Of a DNA stretch of 64,000 nucleotides, positions 23,748-32,126 are shown one piece after another; positions within the stretch are counted from its first letter, which is position 1; every line of letters begins with the position of its first letter. Origin of the DNA: Clostridiales bacterium (lineage in GTDB: Bacteria; Bacillota; Desulfotomaculia; Desulfotomaculales; VENG01). The stretch is taken from positions 31,032-95,031 of the forward strand of contig JADQBQ010000028.1 of NCBI GenBank assembly GCA_016278505.1. The letters are read 5' to 3'. Under the pieces are notes generated by a model that saw only the letters and a list, made by a program, of their open reading frames with translations, was not told the DNA's origin and did not search any database. The position numbers and the translations under genes are program-made.

Positions 23748-25193
23748 TTACATGCTTTTGGTTTGGTCACTACTGCTTTGTACACTCTGTGCCGCAAGAC
23801 GCTTATTAAAGATATTAAGAATCAGGCCCATTATTGCTGCCAATGCCAACGTGCTAATAAGTGCTACAGTAGTGTGCAGGTAGAACCAGAGCCACAGGTA
23901 GGCGGTGGAAATAACGATCGACAGAATCATTAAGGGAAATGCAATTTTGAAGAAATCCATGAAGGAAATCCGAGAGCCGCGTTTTTCCGCCATCCCGATA
24001 ACCACAACGTTTGCCGAGGCGCCGATGATAGTACCGTTACCCCCCAGACAGGCACCCAGCGAGAGAGCCCACCAGAGGAAGTTCTGCGCTGTATTAATAT
24101 CGGCATTATTAGCTGCCATACTTTGAATGAGGGGAATCATAGTGGCCACGAAGGGTATATTGTCAACAAAAGCTGAGGCTACTGAAGATACCCATAGAAT
24201 GAGCATGCCCGTAGGGAATACCACCCCGCCGGTGGCTTCGAGTGCAAAATGGGCCAGGGATTCAATAATTCCGACCTCTTCCAGTGCACCAACGATAACG
24301 AACAGGCCTATAAAGAAGAATATAACCGGCCATTCCACGTTATGCAGGGGATGCTCTGGGTCGGAATTGGTAATCAGCAGTAAAAGTGATGCACCGGTAA
24401 GTGCTATAACGCTGGACTCCAAGTGCAGGAACTGGTGCAGGAAAAAACCTAAAATGGTAATGCCCATCACCAAAAGACATTTTTTCATTAAGGGAATGTC
24501 TTTAAGTTCCTGAGTTTCGTCCAGATCGTAAATGCGCTCCTGTATTTCCGGTGTAACAATCATTTGACGTTTATAGATTAACTGAAGTATAAAGATTGTT
24601 ACCACGTGAATAAGAATAACTACCGGGGTAAGGTTAATTACAAAATCCAAGAAACCCAAGTGTGTTGCGCTTCCGATCATAATGTTAGGTGGGTCACCGA
24701 TAAGGGTGGCCGTTCCACCAATGTTTGAAGATATAATCTCTACAATTAAAAACGGAATAGGGCTCAGTTCCAGCTTGCGCGCAATGGCGAAGGTTACTGG
24801 CACCATTAACAGCACTGTGGTAACGTTATCCAGTAGTGCCGAACATATTGCTGTGATTGCTGCCAGGGAAACCATAATAGCCAGGGGACGACCTTTGGCT
24901 ATTTTCGCTGCCTTAATGGCTAGAAATTCAAAAAGCCCGGTTTCCCGAGTGATACCAACAATAATCATCATACCCACCAGAAGGCCGATGGTGTTCCAAT
25001 CAACATAATGAACGGCCAGTTCCGGGTTTAGGATGCCGGTGAGAATCATCACCGCGGCACCTACGAAGGCTATTACCGAGCGGTGGATTTTTTCGGAAAC
25101 GATTATAGCGTAAGTGATTAAAAATACTGCTGTAGCAAAAGCAACCTGCATGTTCTCAGGTATGGCTAATGCGGAAATCGACTGTTGCTCCAT
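23748..25193 (-). CDS. ArsB/NhaD-type (ion transporter superfamily) permease
   Basis: 481 residues, about 11-12 membrane segments, start ATG behind GGAGGGAAGTGACAAACA. The conserved SSNIGGTATLIGDPPNIMIG loop in the first half and LGACLGGNGTIIGASANVVVIG in the second define the ArsB/NhaD/YbiR-like permeases. Substrate could be an anion such as arsenite or a dicarboxylate, or a Na+/H+ exchange; sequence alone does not decide. It lies downstream of CBS5 on the same strand, 88 bp away, suggesting a DASS2-CBS5-permease operon. Confidence 0.88.
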   Translation of the reverse strand: MEQQSISALAIPENMQVAFATAVFLITYAIIVSEKIHRSVIAFVGAAVMILTGILNPELAVHYVDWNTIGLLVGMMIIVGITRETGLFEFLAIKAAKIAKGRPLAIMVSLAAITAICSALLDNVTTVLLMVPVTFAIARKLELSPIPFLIVEIISSNIGGTATLIGDPPNIMIGSATHLGFLDFVINLTPVVILIHVVTIFILQLIYKRQMIVTPEIQERIYDLDETQELKDIPLMKKCLLVMGITILGFFLHQFLHLESSVIALTGASLLLLITNSDPEHPLHNVEWPVIFFFIGLFVIVGALEEVGIIESLAHFALEATGGVVFPTGMLILWVSSVASAFVDNIPFVATMIPLIQSMAANNADINTAQNFLWWALSLGACLGGNGTIIGASANVVVIGMAEKRGSRISFMDFFKIAFPLMILSIVISTAYLWLWFYLHTTVALISTLALAAIMGLILNIFNKRLAAQSVQSSSDQTKSM

Positions 25194-25281
25194 TGTTTGT
25201 CACTTCCCTCCTACTATACATTCATAAAATAACTAACTTATAAATTATACAATAATTAAAATTATTCATCAAATTTGGATG

Positions 25282-25770
25282 TCACTTTTCATACAAATCT
25301 GTCACCAGGCCGGCTATTTCTTGAAAAATTTCATGTAGTCGCAAAACTCCTGCTACCTTGCCTTCTTTTAAAACAGGTAGTAGGCCCACATGGTTATCGA
25401 CCATCATGTGTACTGCCTTGATGATAGGGTCGTCTGCTTCCACTGTCTGTAAATTGATGGGACGCATTATTTCTTTTACTTTTTTTTGAGCTTCAGCTTT
25501 GCATTTATCAGTAAAAAAGCCGCTCCAAAATACCGGCAGAGCCCACCGGTCAGTAACCACAAATTTAGGTTCCAGTATCTGCAGTAACACTCTCCTGCTC
25601 AGAATGCCGATAGGCTGTCCTTCCTCATCCACTACTAAAACGCATTGATGTCCATCTGCTGCTGCCTTTTTAAGTAGCGTGATGGCATGTTGTACTGTGT
25701 CATTTGGTGATACTGCGGGACATTTATTTAGGGGGATCATGAGGTCATGCACAATTTTATCATGCGGCAT
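25282..25770 (-). CDS. CBS-pair protein 5 with FWSG linker
   Basis: 162 residues, two CBS domains joined by PVFWSGFFTDKCK. Starts MPHDKIVHDLM behind GGAAGGGTG. It is sandwiched between two anion permeases on the same strand (DASS2 80 bp upstream, ArsB/NhaD-like 88 bp downstream), the clearest hint that these CBS proteins regulate transport. CBS domains often gate transporters in response to nucleotides or ionic strength; here as a separate subunit, by inference. Confidence 0.85.
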   Translation of the reverse strand: MPHDKIVHDLMIPLNKCPAVSPNDTVQHAITLLKKAAADGHQCVLVVDEEGQPIGILSRRVLLQILEPKFVVTDRWALPVFWSGFFTDKCKAEAQKKVKEIMRPINLQTVEADDPIIKAVHMMVDNHVGLLPVLKEGKVAGVLRLHEIFQEIAGLVTDLYEK

Positions 25771-25815
25771 GAATTTTCGTTCACCCTTCCGGCAAATCTA
25801 GAAGTTGCTGCCAAA

Positions 25816-25840
25816 CTGGCGGGAATTACATTCCCGCCAG
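25816..25840 (-). terminator. Intercistronic hairpin between DASS2 and CBS5
   Basis: CTGGCGGGAAT (25816-25826) pairs perfectly with ATTCCCGCCAG (25830-25840). No T-tract follows on the minus strand; partial terminator or processing/stability hairpin. Confidence 0.5.
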
Positions 25841-25850
25841 TAGCAGATAT

Positions 25851-27290
25851 TTACCAAACACCTATAATCTTCCACCATCCGCCTACCATTACCACGATCA
25901 AAATAAAAAGTGAAATTAAAAACAGAACAGACCCGGCTTTCAGGTAGTCACTGGCTTTTAGGTATCCCGGGCCGTAAACAATAGCATTGGCCGGGGTGCC
26001 GATAATTAACAGGAACGCAAATGCTGCTGATAATGAGGTGGCAATACCCAGTGCTACTGGTGAAGTGCCGGAAAGTTCAGCGGTTTTTAAGAGAATTGGA
26101 CCGAGCACAGCTACTGTTGGGCCGTCAGCCATTAAGTTTGTGGTTATGGATGTAATGGTACTGGTGATGGCGATCAGAGGTAACCCCTGGGTGATACCGA
26201 AGAATTCTGCACTGGCCAGGAGTTTTTGTGCCATCCACATTGCTGCTCCTGTTTTCTCCAGCATGCCGCCCATGGAAATGGCTCCTGCGTACAATAAAAC
26301 TACACCCCATTGGGTTTGCTGTTCAATGTACTTCCAATCTACGAGCCCAAGTACAAGGGCCACAACGGCTCCCATAACGGCAATGTTACCTAGGCCTATA
26401 TGGTGGCTTTGTGTAATCCAGAGGAACAGCACAACTAAAAACAGCCCCAGGGCCATTTTACCTTGTGTGCTAAGGCCGCCTTCTTTAGCCATATCTGCTT
26501 TAATCTTTTCCACTGCTTCACCCAAATCCGTTAATTCCGGCTTGAAGCACTTGTTAAGCCAAAGGACAAGTATAGGAATCATAATCAGGGTGAAAGGAAA
26601 GGCCATCAGCAGCCACTGGCCGTAAGTGACAGTGACGTCAAATTGTTGTAAATATCCTATCATCAAGGCGTTGCGGGCACCACCGGAAGGGGATGCCAGC
26701 CCGCCGATGACACAACCGTATGCTATGGCCAGCATAAGCATTTTGCCCAGGCGGGGCACCTTTTCAATGCCGCCGCTAAGTCCTACTATTCCCATGCCCA
26801 CCGGCAGCATAATGGTGGCAGTGGCATGCTCCGAGATAAAGCCGGCACAAAGTGCACAAAATGTCACAATGCCGAAGCTAACTCGTGTTACGTTTGTGCC
26901 TGACAGGCGTAGAATAACAAGTGCAATACGGTTGTGAATGCCGTGTTTTACCAGAACCGCGCCTATCATTAAGGCACCCATAATAAATGCAACGGCATCC
27001 GCCATGAAGGTCTGGGGCACTTCTCTGAAGTCGGTAATTCCCATCATGACTTGGTAAGACCCGATAGTCAGAGCCACTGCTGGGAGTGGAATAGCTTCAG
27101 TGAAGAAGCATACAATTACAAACCCCATTAGTCCAAGGGCATATTTGCCTTCCAAAGTAAGCCCTTCAGGTGTAGGCATCAAGCATATAGCCAAGGCCAC
27201 GGCAGCAGCGACTAGAAAAGCTCTGCGCTGTTTAACTAAAGCTCCGAAACTGAACTGCGAGGAAGGTTCCGGACTGAGTGAAGGTTGCAT
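25851..27290 (-). CDS. DASS/SLC13-family anion transporter 2
   Basis: 479 residues from the ATG at 27290, about 12 membrane segments. Signature stretches GGLASPSGGARNALMIGY and TNLMADGPTVAVLGPILLK with IGTPANAIVYGPGY mark it as a DASS (divalent anion:Na+ symporter) protein, paralogous to DASS1 (shared SPxxGGxR and GQWxxxxxP motifs). Substrate is inferred as a dicarboxylate or sulfate. First gene of a leftward group with CBS5 and the ArsB/NhaD-like permease. A CTT-AGA-rich AT spacer separates it from the transposase-like gene. Confidence 0.87.
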   Translation of the reverse strand: MQPSLSPEPSSQFSFGALVKQRRAFLVAAAVALAICLMPTPEGLTLEGKYALGLMGFVIVCFFTEAIPLPAVALTIGSYQVMMGITDFREVPQTFMADAVAFIMGALMIGAVLVKHGIHNRIALVILRLSGTNVTRVSFGIVTFCALCAGFISEHATATIMLPVGMGIVGLSGGIEKVPRLGKMLMLAIAYGCVIGGLASPSGGARNALMIGYLQQFDVTVTYGQWLLMAFPFTLIMIPILVLWLNKCFKPELTDLGEAVEKIKADMAKEGGLSTQGKMALGLFLVVLFLWITQSHHIGLGNIAVMGAVVALVLGLVDWKYIEQQTQWGVVLLYAGAISMGGMLEKTGAAMWMAQKLLASAEFFGITQGLPLIAITSTITSITTNLMADGPTVAVLGPILLKTAELSGTSPVALGIATSLSAAFAFLLIIGTPANAIVYGPGYLKASDYLKAGSVLFLISLFILIVVMVGGWWKIIGVW

Positions 27291-27433
27291 ATTTAACGCA
27301 CCCCTTTCGCATAAAAGCATAATTCGATTGATTATTCTTCTAGTTGACTATTTTAAAAATAATATTTTTTGAATTAACAAAATCCAACCTTGCAATAATT
27401 GCATAATAGTGATAATATTAAGAGTCGTGGCTG

Positions 27434-28912
27434 TCAATCCTTCTGTCCGACAAGTACTTCCAGGGTACAGCTAATCAAATTGATTAAGGCTTGACCGATA
27501 ATGTAATCTTTGCACTGTGGCGTATCTATTAAAGGATGCACAATAGGGATTTTTACAGAATCAGTTATGAGTTGCAAATAGTTCTTGATTGTACCCCACT
27601 GCTTATAAGCATTAATAATTTCCAGGGCAGGTAGGTCTTTTAGATTAGTCTCTAAAACGGTTGTACGGTTTAAAGTCTTAAGCTTCTGGATCACCTCCTC
27701 GTTACGGTTAATATGAATATCTTGTTTTTTAAGGTTGAGCCGGTAATTAAAATAATTTTCACATTCGTGTTTTTTCAATGTCTTAATAATTTGATTGGTG
27801 ATGGTTTTTTCCCGGCGTAACCTTTGCTGCCTTACAGAAGAGCGAATTTTATCCAGATCACGGACCGCTTGGGTCAAAGTTTTTTCTAAAGCTTGGTCAG
27901 ACTTAGTGTTGGCCCTAAGATCGTGGCAAATGATATAACGTTTTTTTGATTTGGCAATATCTTTAACCCACAATGTGTTGTCAACGGTGAATGCATCACG
28001 ATCTTGCCACAGGTCTGCAGATGAAACCGGTATGATTCCGAATTCTTCCGGTGGTAAAGATTTAATACTTGGAAAATTCGGAGGCAGTAGTGGCAAGTGA
28101 TTACTATCACCAGACACCATACACAAATTGATTCCTAAACGTTTGGCCAAATTTTGTTGATTTGCCGAAATGTCCTCGGTGGCAAATGGGCTGTTTTTAA
28201 TGCTGCAATTAATAGGGATGCCGGGTGGTACAGCAGTTACCAGTAATTGCAATGGTTGGTGGTGGGGTTGCACCTGGTAGGCTGTACCTGTGCTGTTAAC
28301 GTCACATTTATAGCCGACATATTCGCCCTGCAGCGAAGTCACATATAAAAAAGATGATTTATTCAATTGCCGGTGCAGAGTTACAAACAAATGGTTTTCA
28401 AGCTGTTCCTGATATTTTGCCAGGCAGATTGTGGCCTGGTAAAAATCATTTTCGCCTAAAGAGCAGTTGTGAAGCTCTGGTAAACTAATATTTTTGTAGC
28501 TTAAAGCAATGGGCCGGTTTTCTTGGGGGAACAGCAGCTTTTGGAAAACCATTGTTTTTATTAGCCTGGGCATTGAACCGTATTTTTTTTCGTCCAAAGT
28601 GCGGGACAAAAAGTCCGACATGCCCAGCTTTTGCCACAATTTATCCAAGTTTGTAATTTGCATTCGCGGATGACGCTGTTCCTGCATTGGATATGTCTTT
28701 CTCGACAGGTCTAATTCCGGCATGTCAGGGTCTGCAAGTTTGTTCAAGCTGGTAATAAGGGTATTTACTTTTTCCGGATCAATGTGGTCTATGTTACCCA
28801 GATTGGCAATAACTCTTTGTTTTACTTTGCCGTTCTCACGATAACTTTCAATCAACTTCAGGTAGGTATACTCCTTACCATTACGCTTAGTAACGATTCG
28901 GCGGAAAAACAT
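27434..28912 (-). CDS. Degenerate IS1634-like transposase, probably domesticated
   Basis: 492 residues with an uninterrupted frame. The N-terminus (FFRRIVTKRNGKEYTYLKLIES then VKQRVIANLGNID) is the recognisable IS1634-type transposase start. The central DDE region is not conserved: where the family has a DxTSxYFEG-like block with the first catalytic Asp, this protein has FLYVTSLQGEYVGY, and the second-Asp region reads MVSGDSNHLPL. No terminal inverted repeats are evident. It is expressed from a promoter and structured leader RNA shared with the small gene at 31231. A repurposed protein is more likely than an active transposase; function unknown. Confidence 0.6.
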   Translation of the reverse strand: MFFRRIVTKRNGKEYTYLKLIESYRENGKVKQRVIANLGNIDHIDPEKVNTLITSLNKLADPDMPELDLSRKTYPMQEQRHPRMQITNLDKLWQKLGMSDFLSRTLDEKKYGSMPRLIKTMVFQKLLFPQENRPIALSYKNISLPELHNCSLGENDFYQATICLAKYQEQLENHLFVTLHRQLNKSSFLYVTSLQGEYVGYKCDVNSTGTAYQVQPHHQPLQLLVTAVPPGIPINCSIKNSPFATEDISANQQNLAKRLGINLCMVSGDSNHLPLLPPNFPSIKSLPPEEFGIIPVSSADLWQDRDAFTVDNTLWVKDIAKSKKRYIICHDLRANTKSDQALEKTLTQAVRDLDKIRSSVRQQRLRREKTITNQIIKTLKKHECENYFNYRLNLKKQDIHINRNEEVIQKLKTLNRTTVLETNLKDLPALEIINAYKQWGTIKNYLQLITDSVKIPIVHPLIDTPQCKDYIIGQALINLISCTLEVLVGQKD

Positions 28913-28961
28913 TTGATCACCGCCTTATTAATTGTTTGAGTCTTAAAAAAGGGCGCAAAAA

Positions 28962-29074
28962 CCCCTCAAAAGAAAGTCAATTAAAAATTTAGAAAGTGAC
29001 AAATTACATTCCTATACCCGGAAGTGCTCCCAACACAGTGACGGGCATGAAACGTAGAGCCGACAGGTGAGGAA
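28962..29074 (-). ncRNA. Structured leader RNA, copy A
   Basis: On the minus strand: closing stem CCTCA (complement of 29068-29072) with TGAGG (from 28962-28968), a second helix GTCGG with TTGAC, and a distal hairpin ATGCCCG (29042-29048) with CGGGTAT (29014-29020). The 21-nt apical loop (29021-29041) is identical to that in copy B. TTTTT directly follows the closing stem, so the 3' strand could act as a terminator. It ends 50 nt before the transposase-like gene. Confidence 0.65.
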
Positions 29075-29154
29075 TTCTTTTTTATTATATCTCACCGGTG
29101 GATAGTTCTAATCTATTAAGTTCTGATATCTGTATATCTATGTAGTGACAAATT

Positions 29155-29168
29155 GTGAACTCTATCAC
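29155..29168 (-). promoter_or_regulatory. CRP/FNR-type dyad at about +10 of the copy A promoter
   Basis: GTGA-N6-TCAC in the context TTGTGAACTCTATCACTA; same position relative to the start as at 30918 and 14078. Confidence 0.5.
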
Positions 29169-29183
29169 TATTTTTTCACATGC

Positions 29184-29212
29184 ATAGTACCATAGGGCCA
29201 TAATTAGGTCAA
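29184..29212 (-). promoter_or_regulatory. Promoter of copy A leader
   Basis: On the minus strand TTGACC (complement of 29207-29212), 17-bp spacer, TACTAT (complement of 29184-29189) with TGG before it (extended -10). The stretch ATGGCNCTATGGTACTATGCA is shared with the promoter at 30877. Confidence 0.75.
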
Positions 29213-29329
29213 TATATTTTAAAATTATTTTTAACAAAATTGTTAAGCATTTTTGTCATTGTCTTTACCCCTTGATGAAAGTATACCTTGCCATATAGGA
29301 ACTGATTTGACGCGCTTTTTTTAGCGCTG

Positions 29330-30661
29330 TCACCTAGTATACCCTAGTTTTTTAGCTGCTTCACTTAAGCCATAGCGGTAGTCGGGATGGGCTATTGATA
29401 TTAATGCTTCGACTCTCTCTCGAACCGTTTTGCCTTTTAGTTTAACAATACCATATTCGGTGGCCACAAAGTCGACGTCATTGCGGCTGATGGTGGTTAC
29501 CGTGCCTTTTTCCAATTGGGGAACGATATTAGACTGTTTTTTGTAATTAGTTGACCTAAGAGTCATAAAAAATTTACCATTTCGGGCCATAGCCACGCCG
29601 CGTGCAAAGTCAACCTGGCCTCCGGTACCGCAAAGCTGTTTGGGTCCTATGGGTTCAGCGGTACATTGGCCAAGTAAATCAACTTTACTGGCACCGTTAA
29701 CAGCCGTGATATTTTCATTCTTTGCAATAATATATGGGTCATTAGTGAAAGAAACCGGTCGCATTTCAATCATGGGATTGTCATCCATGAAATCATATAG
29801 CTGCTTTGTTCCAATAGCTGAAGTGCAAATAATCTTCCCCGGGTGTAGTATTTTGTTTTGGTTGGTGATCACTCCGGCGTCCACTAGCTTTACCACCGCA
29901 TCCGTAAGAATCTCAGTGTGAACGCCCAATTCTTTTTTATCATGCAGTGAATAAGCTAAACTTTGGGGGATGGCGGTTACCCCCAGTGCCAATGTATCTC
30001 CGTCGTTGATATAAGCAGCAATTTCTTGAGCAACTTTCATGTCAATTTCAGTCACAAGATCAGAGGAAGCTTCGGGTAAAGGAGAGTTGTCCTCGATGAT
30101 TAAATCGACCTGAGAGATGTGGATATGCCCGCTGCCGTGCGTGCGGGGCATGTTATTATTTACCGACAGTATTACAATGTCAGCCTTTTGTGCTGCTGCC
30201 ATGGTGAAGTTTACAGAAACACCAAAACTAAAAAAACCATGCCGGTCCATGCGGGAAACGCAAGCAATAAAAACATTTACCGGCAGACTTTCAGAAAAGA
30301 AACGAGGATATTCATGCAGGTATCCCATCATTATACCGGATTGGCCGGCCTTGACCCCCGGGCGGCTAATGGCGCTGTTAAACCATGAAACATGGCGAAA
30401 ATGACGCTCCATACCTTTTTGCATGTATTTAGGTTCCGCAAGAGGTAGCATTTGGTGAATACGGACGTCGCGTAGTTCATGTTTGCGCTCTGTGATGGCA
30501 TCAAGTAATAAAGTGGGCTCTCCGGCCCCCATTGAGCTTACTACATTATCACCGGATTTAATATGTTCAGCCGCTTCTTTTGTCGTGACAAGTTTGTCTT
30601 TAAATAACCTGTTTAGTTCACTGGTATTGGAACTAAGCGGGCCTGTTTGATACCAAGCCAT
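29330..30661 (-). CDS. Acetyl-CoA hydrolase / 4-hydroxybutyrate-type CoA transferase
   Basis: 443 residues. Class I CoA-transferase of the Cat1/AbfT type, moving CoA between acetyl-CoA and a carboxylic acid through a glutamyl-CoA intermediate. Motifs: GAGEPTLLLDAI near the N-terminus, NNMPRTHGSGHIHISQVD, and the C-terminal GTGGQVDFARG that is typical of the family. In a sulfate reducer it could activate acetate, butyrate or propionate. Divergent structured RNAs lie on both sides (copy A downstream, copy B upstream). It has its own promoter and operator dyad. Confidence 0.9.
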   Translation of the reverse strand: MAWYQTGPLSSNTSELNRLFKDKLVTTKEAAEHIKSGDNVVSSMGAGEPTLLLDAITERKHELRDVRIHQMLPLAEPKYMQKGMERHFRHVSWFNSAISRPGVKAGQSGIMMGYLHEYPRFFSESLPVNVFIACVSRMDRHGFFSFGVSVNFTMAAAQKADIVILSVNNNMPRTHGSGHIHISQVDLIIEDNSPLPEASSDLVTEIDMKVAQEIAAYINDGDTLALGVTAIPQSLAYSLHDKKELGVHTEILTDAVVKLVDAGVITNQNKILHPGKIICTSAIGTKQLYDFMDDNPMIEMRPVSFTNDPYIIAKNENITAVNGASKVDLLGQCTAEPIGPKQLCGTGGQVDFARGVAMARNGKFFMTLRSTNYKKQSNIVPQLEKGTVTTISRNDVDFVATEYGIVKLKGKTVRERVEALISIAHPDYRYGLSEAAKKLGYTR

Positions 30662-30731
30662 CTAACACAACTCCTTGTAAATTACTCTTAAAAAAGCACC
30701 TGGATTTTTCGCTTTTGCAGCAAAGGACGTC

Positions 30732-30745
30732 GTGATTTCTGTCAC
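30732..30745 (-). promoter_or_regulatory. CRP/FNR-type dyad at about +10 of the CoA-transferase promoter
   Basis: GTGA-TTTCTG-TCAC on the plus strand, some 70 bp upstream of the start codon and just downstream of the predicted transcription start. Confidence 0.5.
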
Positions 30746-30761
30746 ATTTAATTTTATGTTA

Positions 30762-30791
30762 ATCATATGATAAAGCAGAACAGAGAGTCAA
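30762..30791 (-). promoter_or_regulatory. Promoter of the CoA-transferase gene
   Basis: On the minus strand TTGACT (complement of 30786-30791), 18-bp spacer, TATGAT (complement of 30762-30767). Start predicted near 30755. Confidence 0.65.
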
Positions 30792-30876
30792 CAAAAGATT
30801 TTGGTAAATAAGAGAGGGGGGGGTATATTTCGAATACTATTTGCTGGTATTGTTGTCACAAAAATATAAAAAATTG

Positions 30877-30905
30877 TTGACGAATTTATGGCGCTATGGT
30901 ACTAT
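30877..30905 (+). promoter_or_regulatory. Promoter of copy B leader and the 65-residue protein
   Basis: TTGACG (30877-30882), 17-bp spacer, TACTAT (30900-30905) with TGG before it. Near-identical to the copy A promoter. Start predicted near 30912. Confidence 0.75.
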
Positions 30906-30917
30906 GCAACTGAAAAA

Positions 30918-30931
30918 GTGATATAGTTCAC
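30918..30931 (+). promoter_or_regulatory. CRP/FNR-type dyad at about +7 of the copy B promoter
   Basis: GTGA-TATAGT-TCAC followed by AA; matches the copy A dyad in sequence and place. Confidence 0.5.
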
Positions 30932-31050
30932 AAGAGTTGTCATTACGATGTATGTAGTTGAAAAATGGTATGTAGACGAAAAATGCAAGGACTGCAGATA
31001 AAACGAAGGGTATATGGTCGATGTTTAAGTAGGGGCGATAAAAAAAAGAA

Positions 31051-31156
31051 CCCCCTCACCCGTCGGCTCAATGTTCCGTATCCGTCACTGTGTTGGGAGC
31101 ACTTCCGGATATGGAAACATATTGTTGTCACTTTTCACCGACTTTCTTATGAGGGG
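31051..31156 (+). ncRNA. Structured leader RNA, copy B
   Basis: Closing stem CCCCTCA (31052-31058) with TGAGGGG (31150-31156); second helix GTCGG with CCGAC; distal 11-bp hairpin TTCCGTATCCG (31074-31084) with CGGATATGGAA (31106-31116). The apical 21 nt (31085-31105) are identical to copy A while stem bases differ in compensating ways. It ends about 75 nt before the 65-residue protein gene. I do not recognise a known riboswitch class. Confidence 0.7.
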
Positions 31157-31230
31157 TTAGTCTAACTTTTTATATGCAATTTTGACAAAGCACATTACAT
31201 CTCACAAATCCAACGAAAGGAGGGATTGCA

Positions 31231-31428
31231 ATGGTTGCACAATCCACAAGTGCCAACTGGTTCAAAAATGTTTTAGAAATACCGTTTTTTGAAGCAGAAA
31301 TGGCTCGGGTTGAAATGACTAAAGTTAACCCGGGTGAAGAAAGTATGCTACCGGTAACTTTGCTGGCAATTTATGGTGTAGGCTTTGCGGTTTTATGCAG
31401 TTATTCTGTCGTTAATTATTTGTTATAA
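31231..31428 (+). CDS. Small tail-anchored membrane protein (65 residues)
   Basis: ATG behind the excellent site GAAAGGAGGGATTGCA. About 38 mostly polar residues (contains WFKNVLEIPFFEAEMARVEM) precede one C-terminal membrane helix (LPVTLLAIYGVGFAVLCSYSVV). No family recognised. It is expressed from the copy B promoter, operator dyad and structured leader RNA and is followed by a terminator, so it is a monocistronic, tightly regulated gene. Confidence 0.8.
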   Translation: MVAQSTSANWFKNVLEIPFFEAEMARVEMTKVNPGEESMLPVTLLAIYGVGFAVLCSYSVVNYLL

Positions 31429-31440
31429 AGTTCAATGCTC

Positions 31441-31473
31441 GGGGTGCTGTGGCAGCAGTACCCCTTTATTTTT
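31441..31473 (+). terminator. Terminator after the 65-residue gene
   Basis: GGGGT (31441-31445) pairs with ACCCC (31460-31464), with inner GCTG/CAGC pairing, followed by TTTATTTTT. Confidence 0.75.
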
Positions 31474-31553
31474 GTGTAGCATATAAAGCTACACTGTATT
31501 ATTTCCTCCACCCATGACTAACCATTTTGTTTATTTTAACATAGTTTCTTATT

Positions 31554-32030
31554 TTACACCACACCTAATTCAGCTAAATATGGTCTGGTTGTTATTATAA
31601 ATTTGGCAAGTTGGTTTGCGGCATATCGTACATTCTTCTTGTAGTAGACATCATCGGGAATTATTAACTTTAGGCGGTATTGACCTGTGGCCTCAATATT
31701 TGGCAATTCCCTTTCCAGTGCCGCACCCAGTTTTTTTTCAATAATCTCTCTTTTCTTCAATAAAGGAACGAATACTTGTTTCTTGTAACCATCCATGACC
31801 AAGTCGATTGCTATATATTCCTGACCCTTACGCGGGCCTTTGCGCGGTTTTGTCTTACCTATCCGATAAAAAATATTTTTAGTGTTCGATATCTGAATAC
31901 ATTTCCAAGATTCTACAATGCCAAGTTTTTTACCCAGGGAGATGCAGCGAACCCTAATGTTATAATCTTTAAGAATCACAACGGCCTCGTGCAAAACATC
32001 TTCCAGAAAATCATTAAATGCCTGTTGCAA
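31554..32030 (-). CDS. Conserved-looking protein of unknown function (158 residues)
   Basis: TTG start at 32030 behind GGGGAGAG. Mixed alpha/beta protein, lysine-rich, with YKKQVFVPLLKKREIIEKKLG and AANQLAKFIITTRPYL. The C-terminus faintly resembles DUF4268-type proteins, but I would not assign it. It is divergent from the second kinase operon, with a 371-bp shared upstream region that holds a perfect dyad at 32105. Confidence 0.6.
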   Translation of the reverse strand: MQQAFNDFLEDVLHEAVVILKDYNIRVRCISLGKKLGIVESWKCIQISNTKNIFYRIGKTKPRKGPRKGQEYIAIDLVMDGYKKQVFVPLLKKREIIEKKLGAALERELPNIEATGQYRLKLIIPDDVYYKKNVRYAANQLAKFIITTRPYLAELGVV

Positions 32031-32104
32031 AACGCTCTCCCCTTTTATAATACGGTATCAGTTTTTTTAATAGTGCGGTTTCAAGGCCACACTATTTATG
32101 ATAT

Positions 32105-32126
32105 AATTCACACAGAGTTGTGAATT
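32105..32126. promoter_or_regulatory. Perfect dyad between divergent genes
   Basis: AATTCACA-CAGAGT-TGTGAATT: 8-bp perfect arms with a 6-bp centre. The half-site TTGTGA is like the other operators but arranged in the opposite (outward) orientation. It lies 75 bp upstream of the 158-residue gene and 276 bp upstream of the kinase gene. Confidence 0.45.

Noticed and set aside
28962..31156. Inverted copies A and B as terminal repeats of a transposon carrying the CoA transferase
   Set aside because: They include promoters directed outward and conserved helices with compensating changes, and no transposase lies between them; a duplicated regulatory region is more likely.
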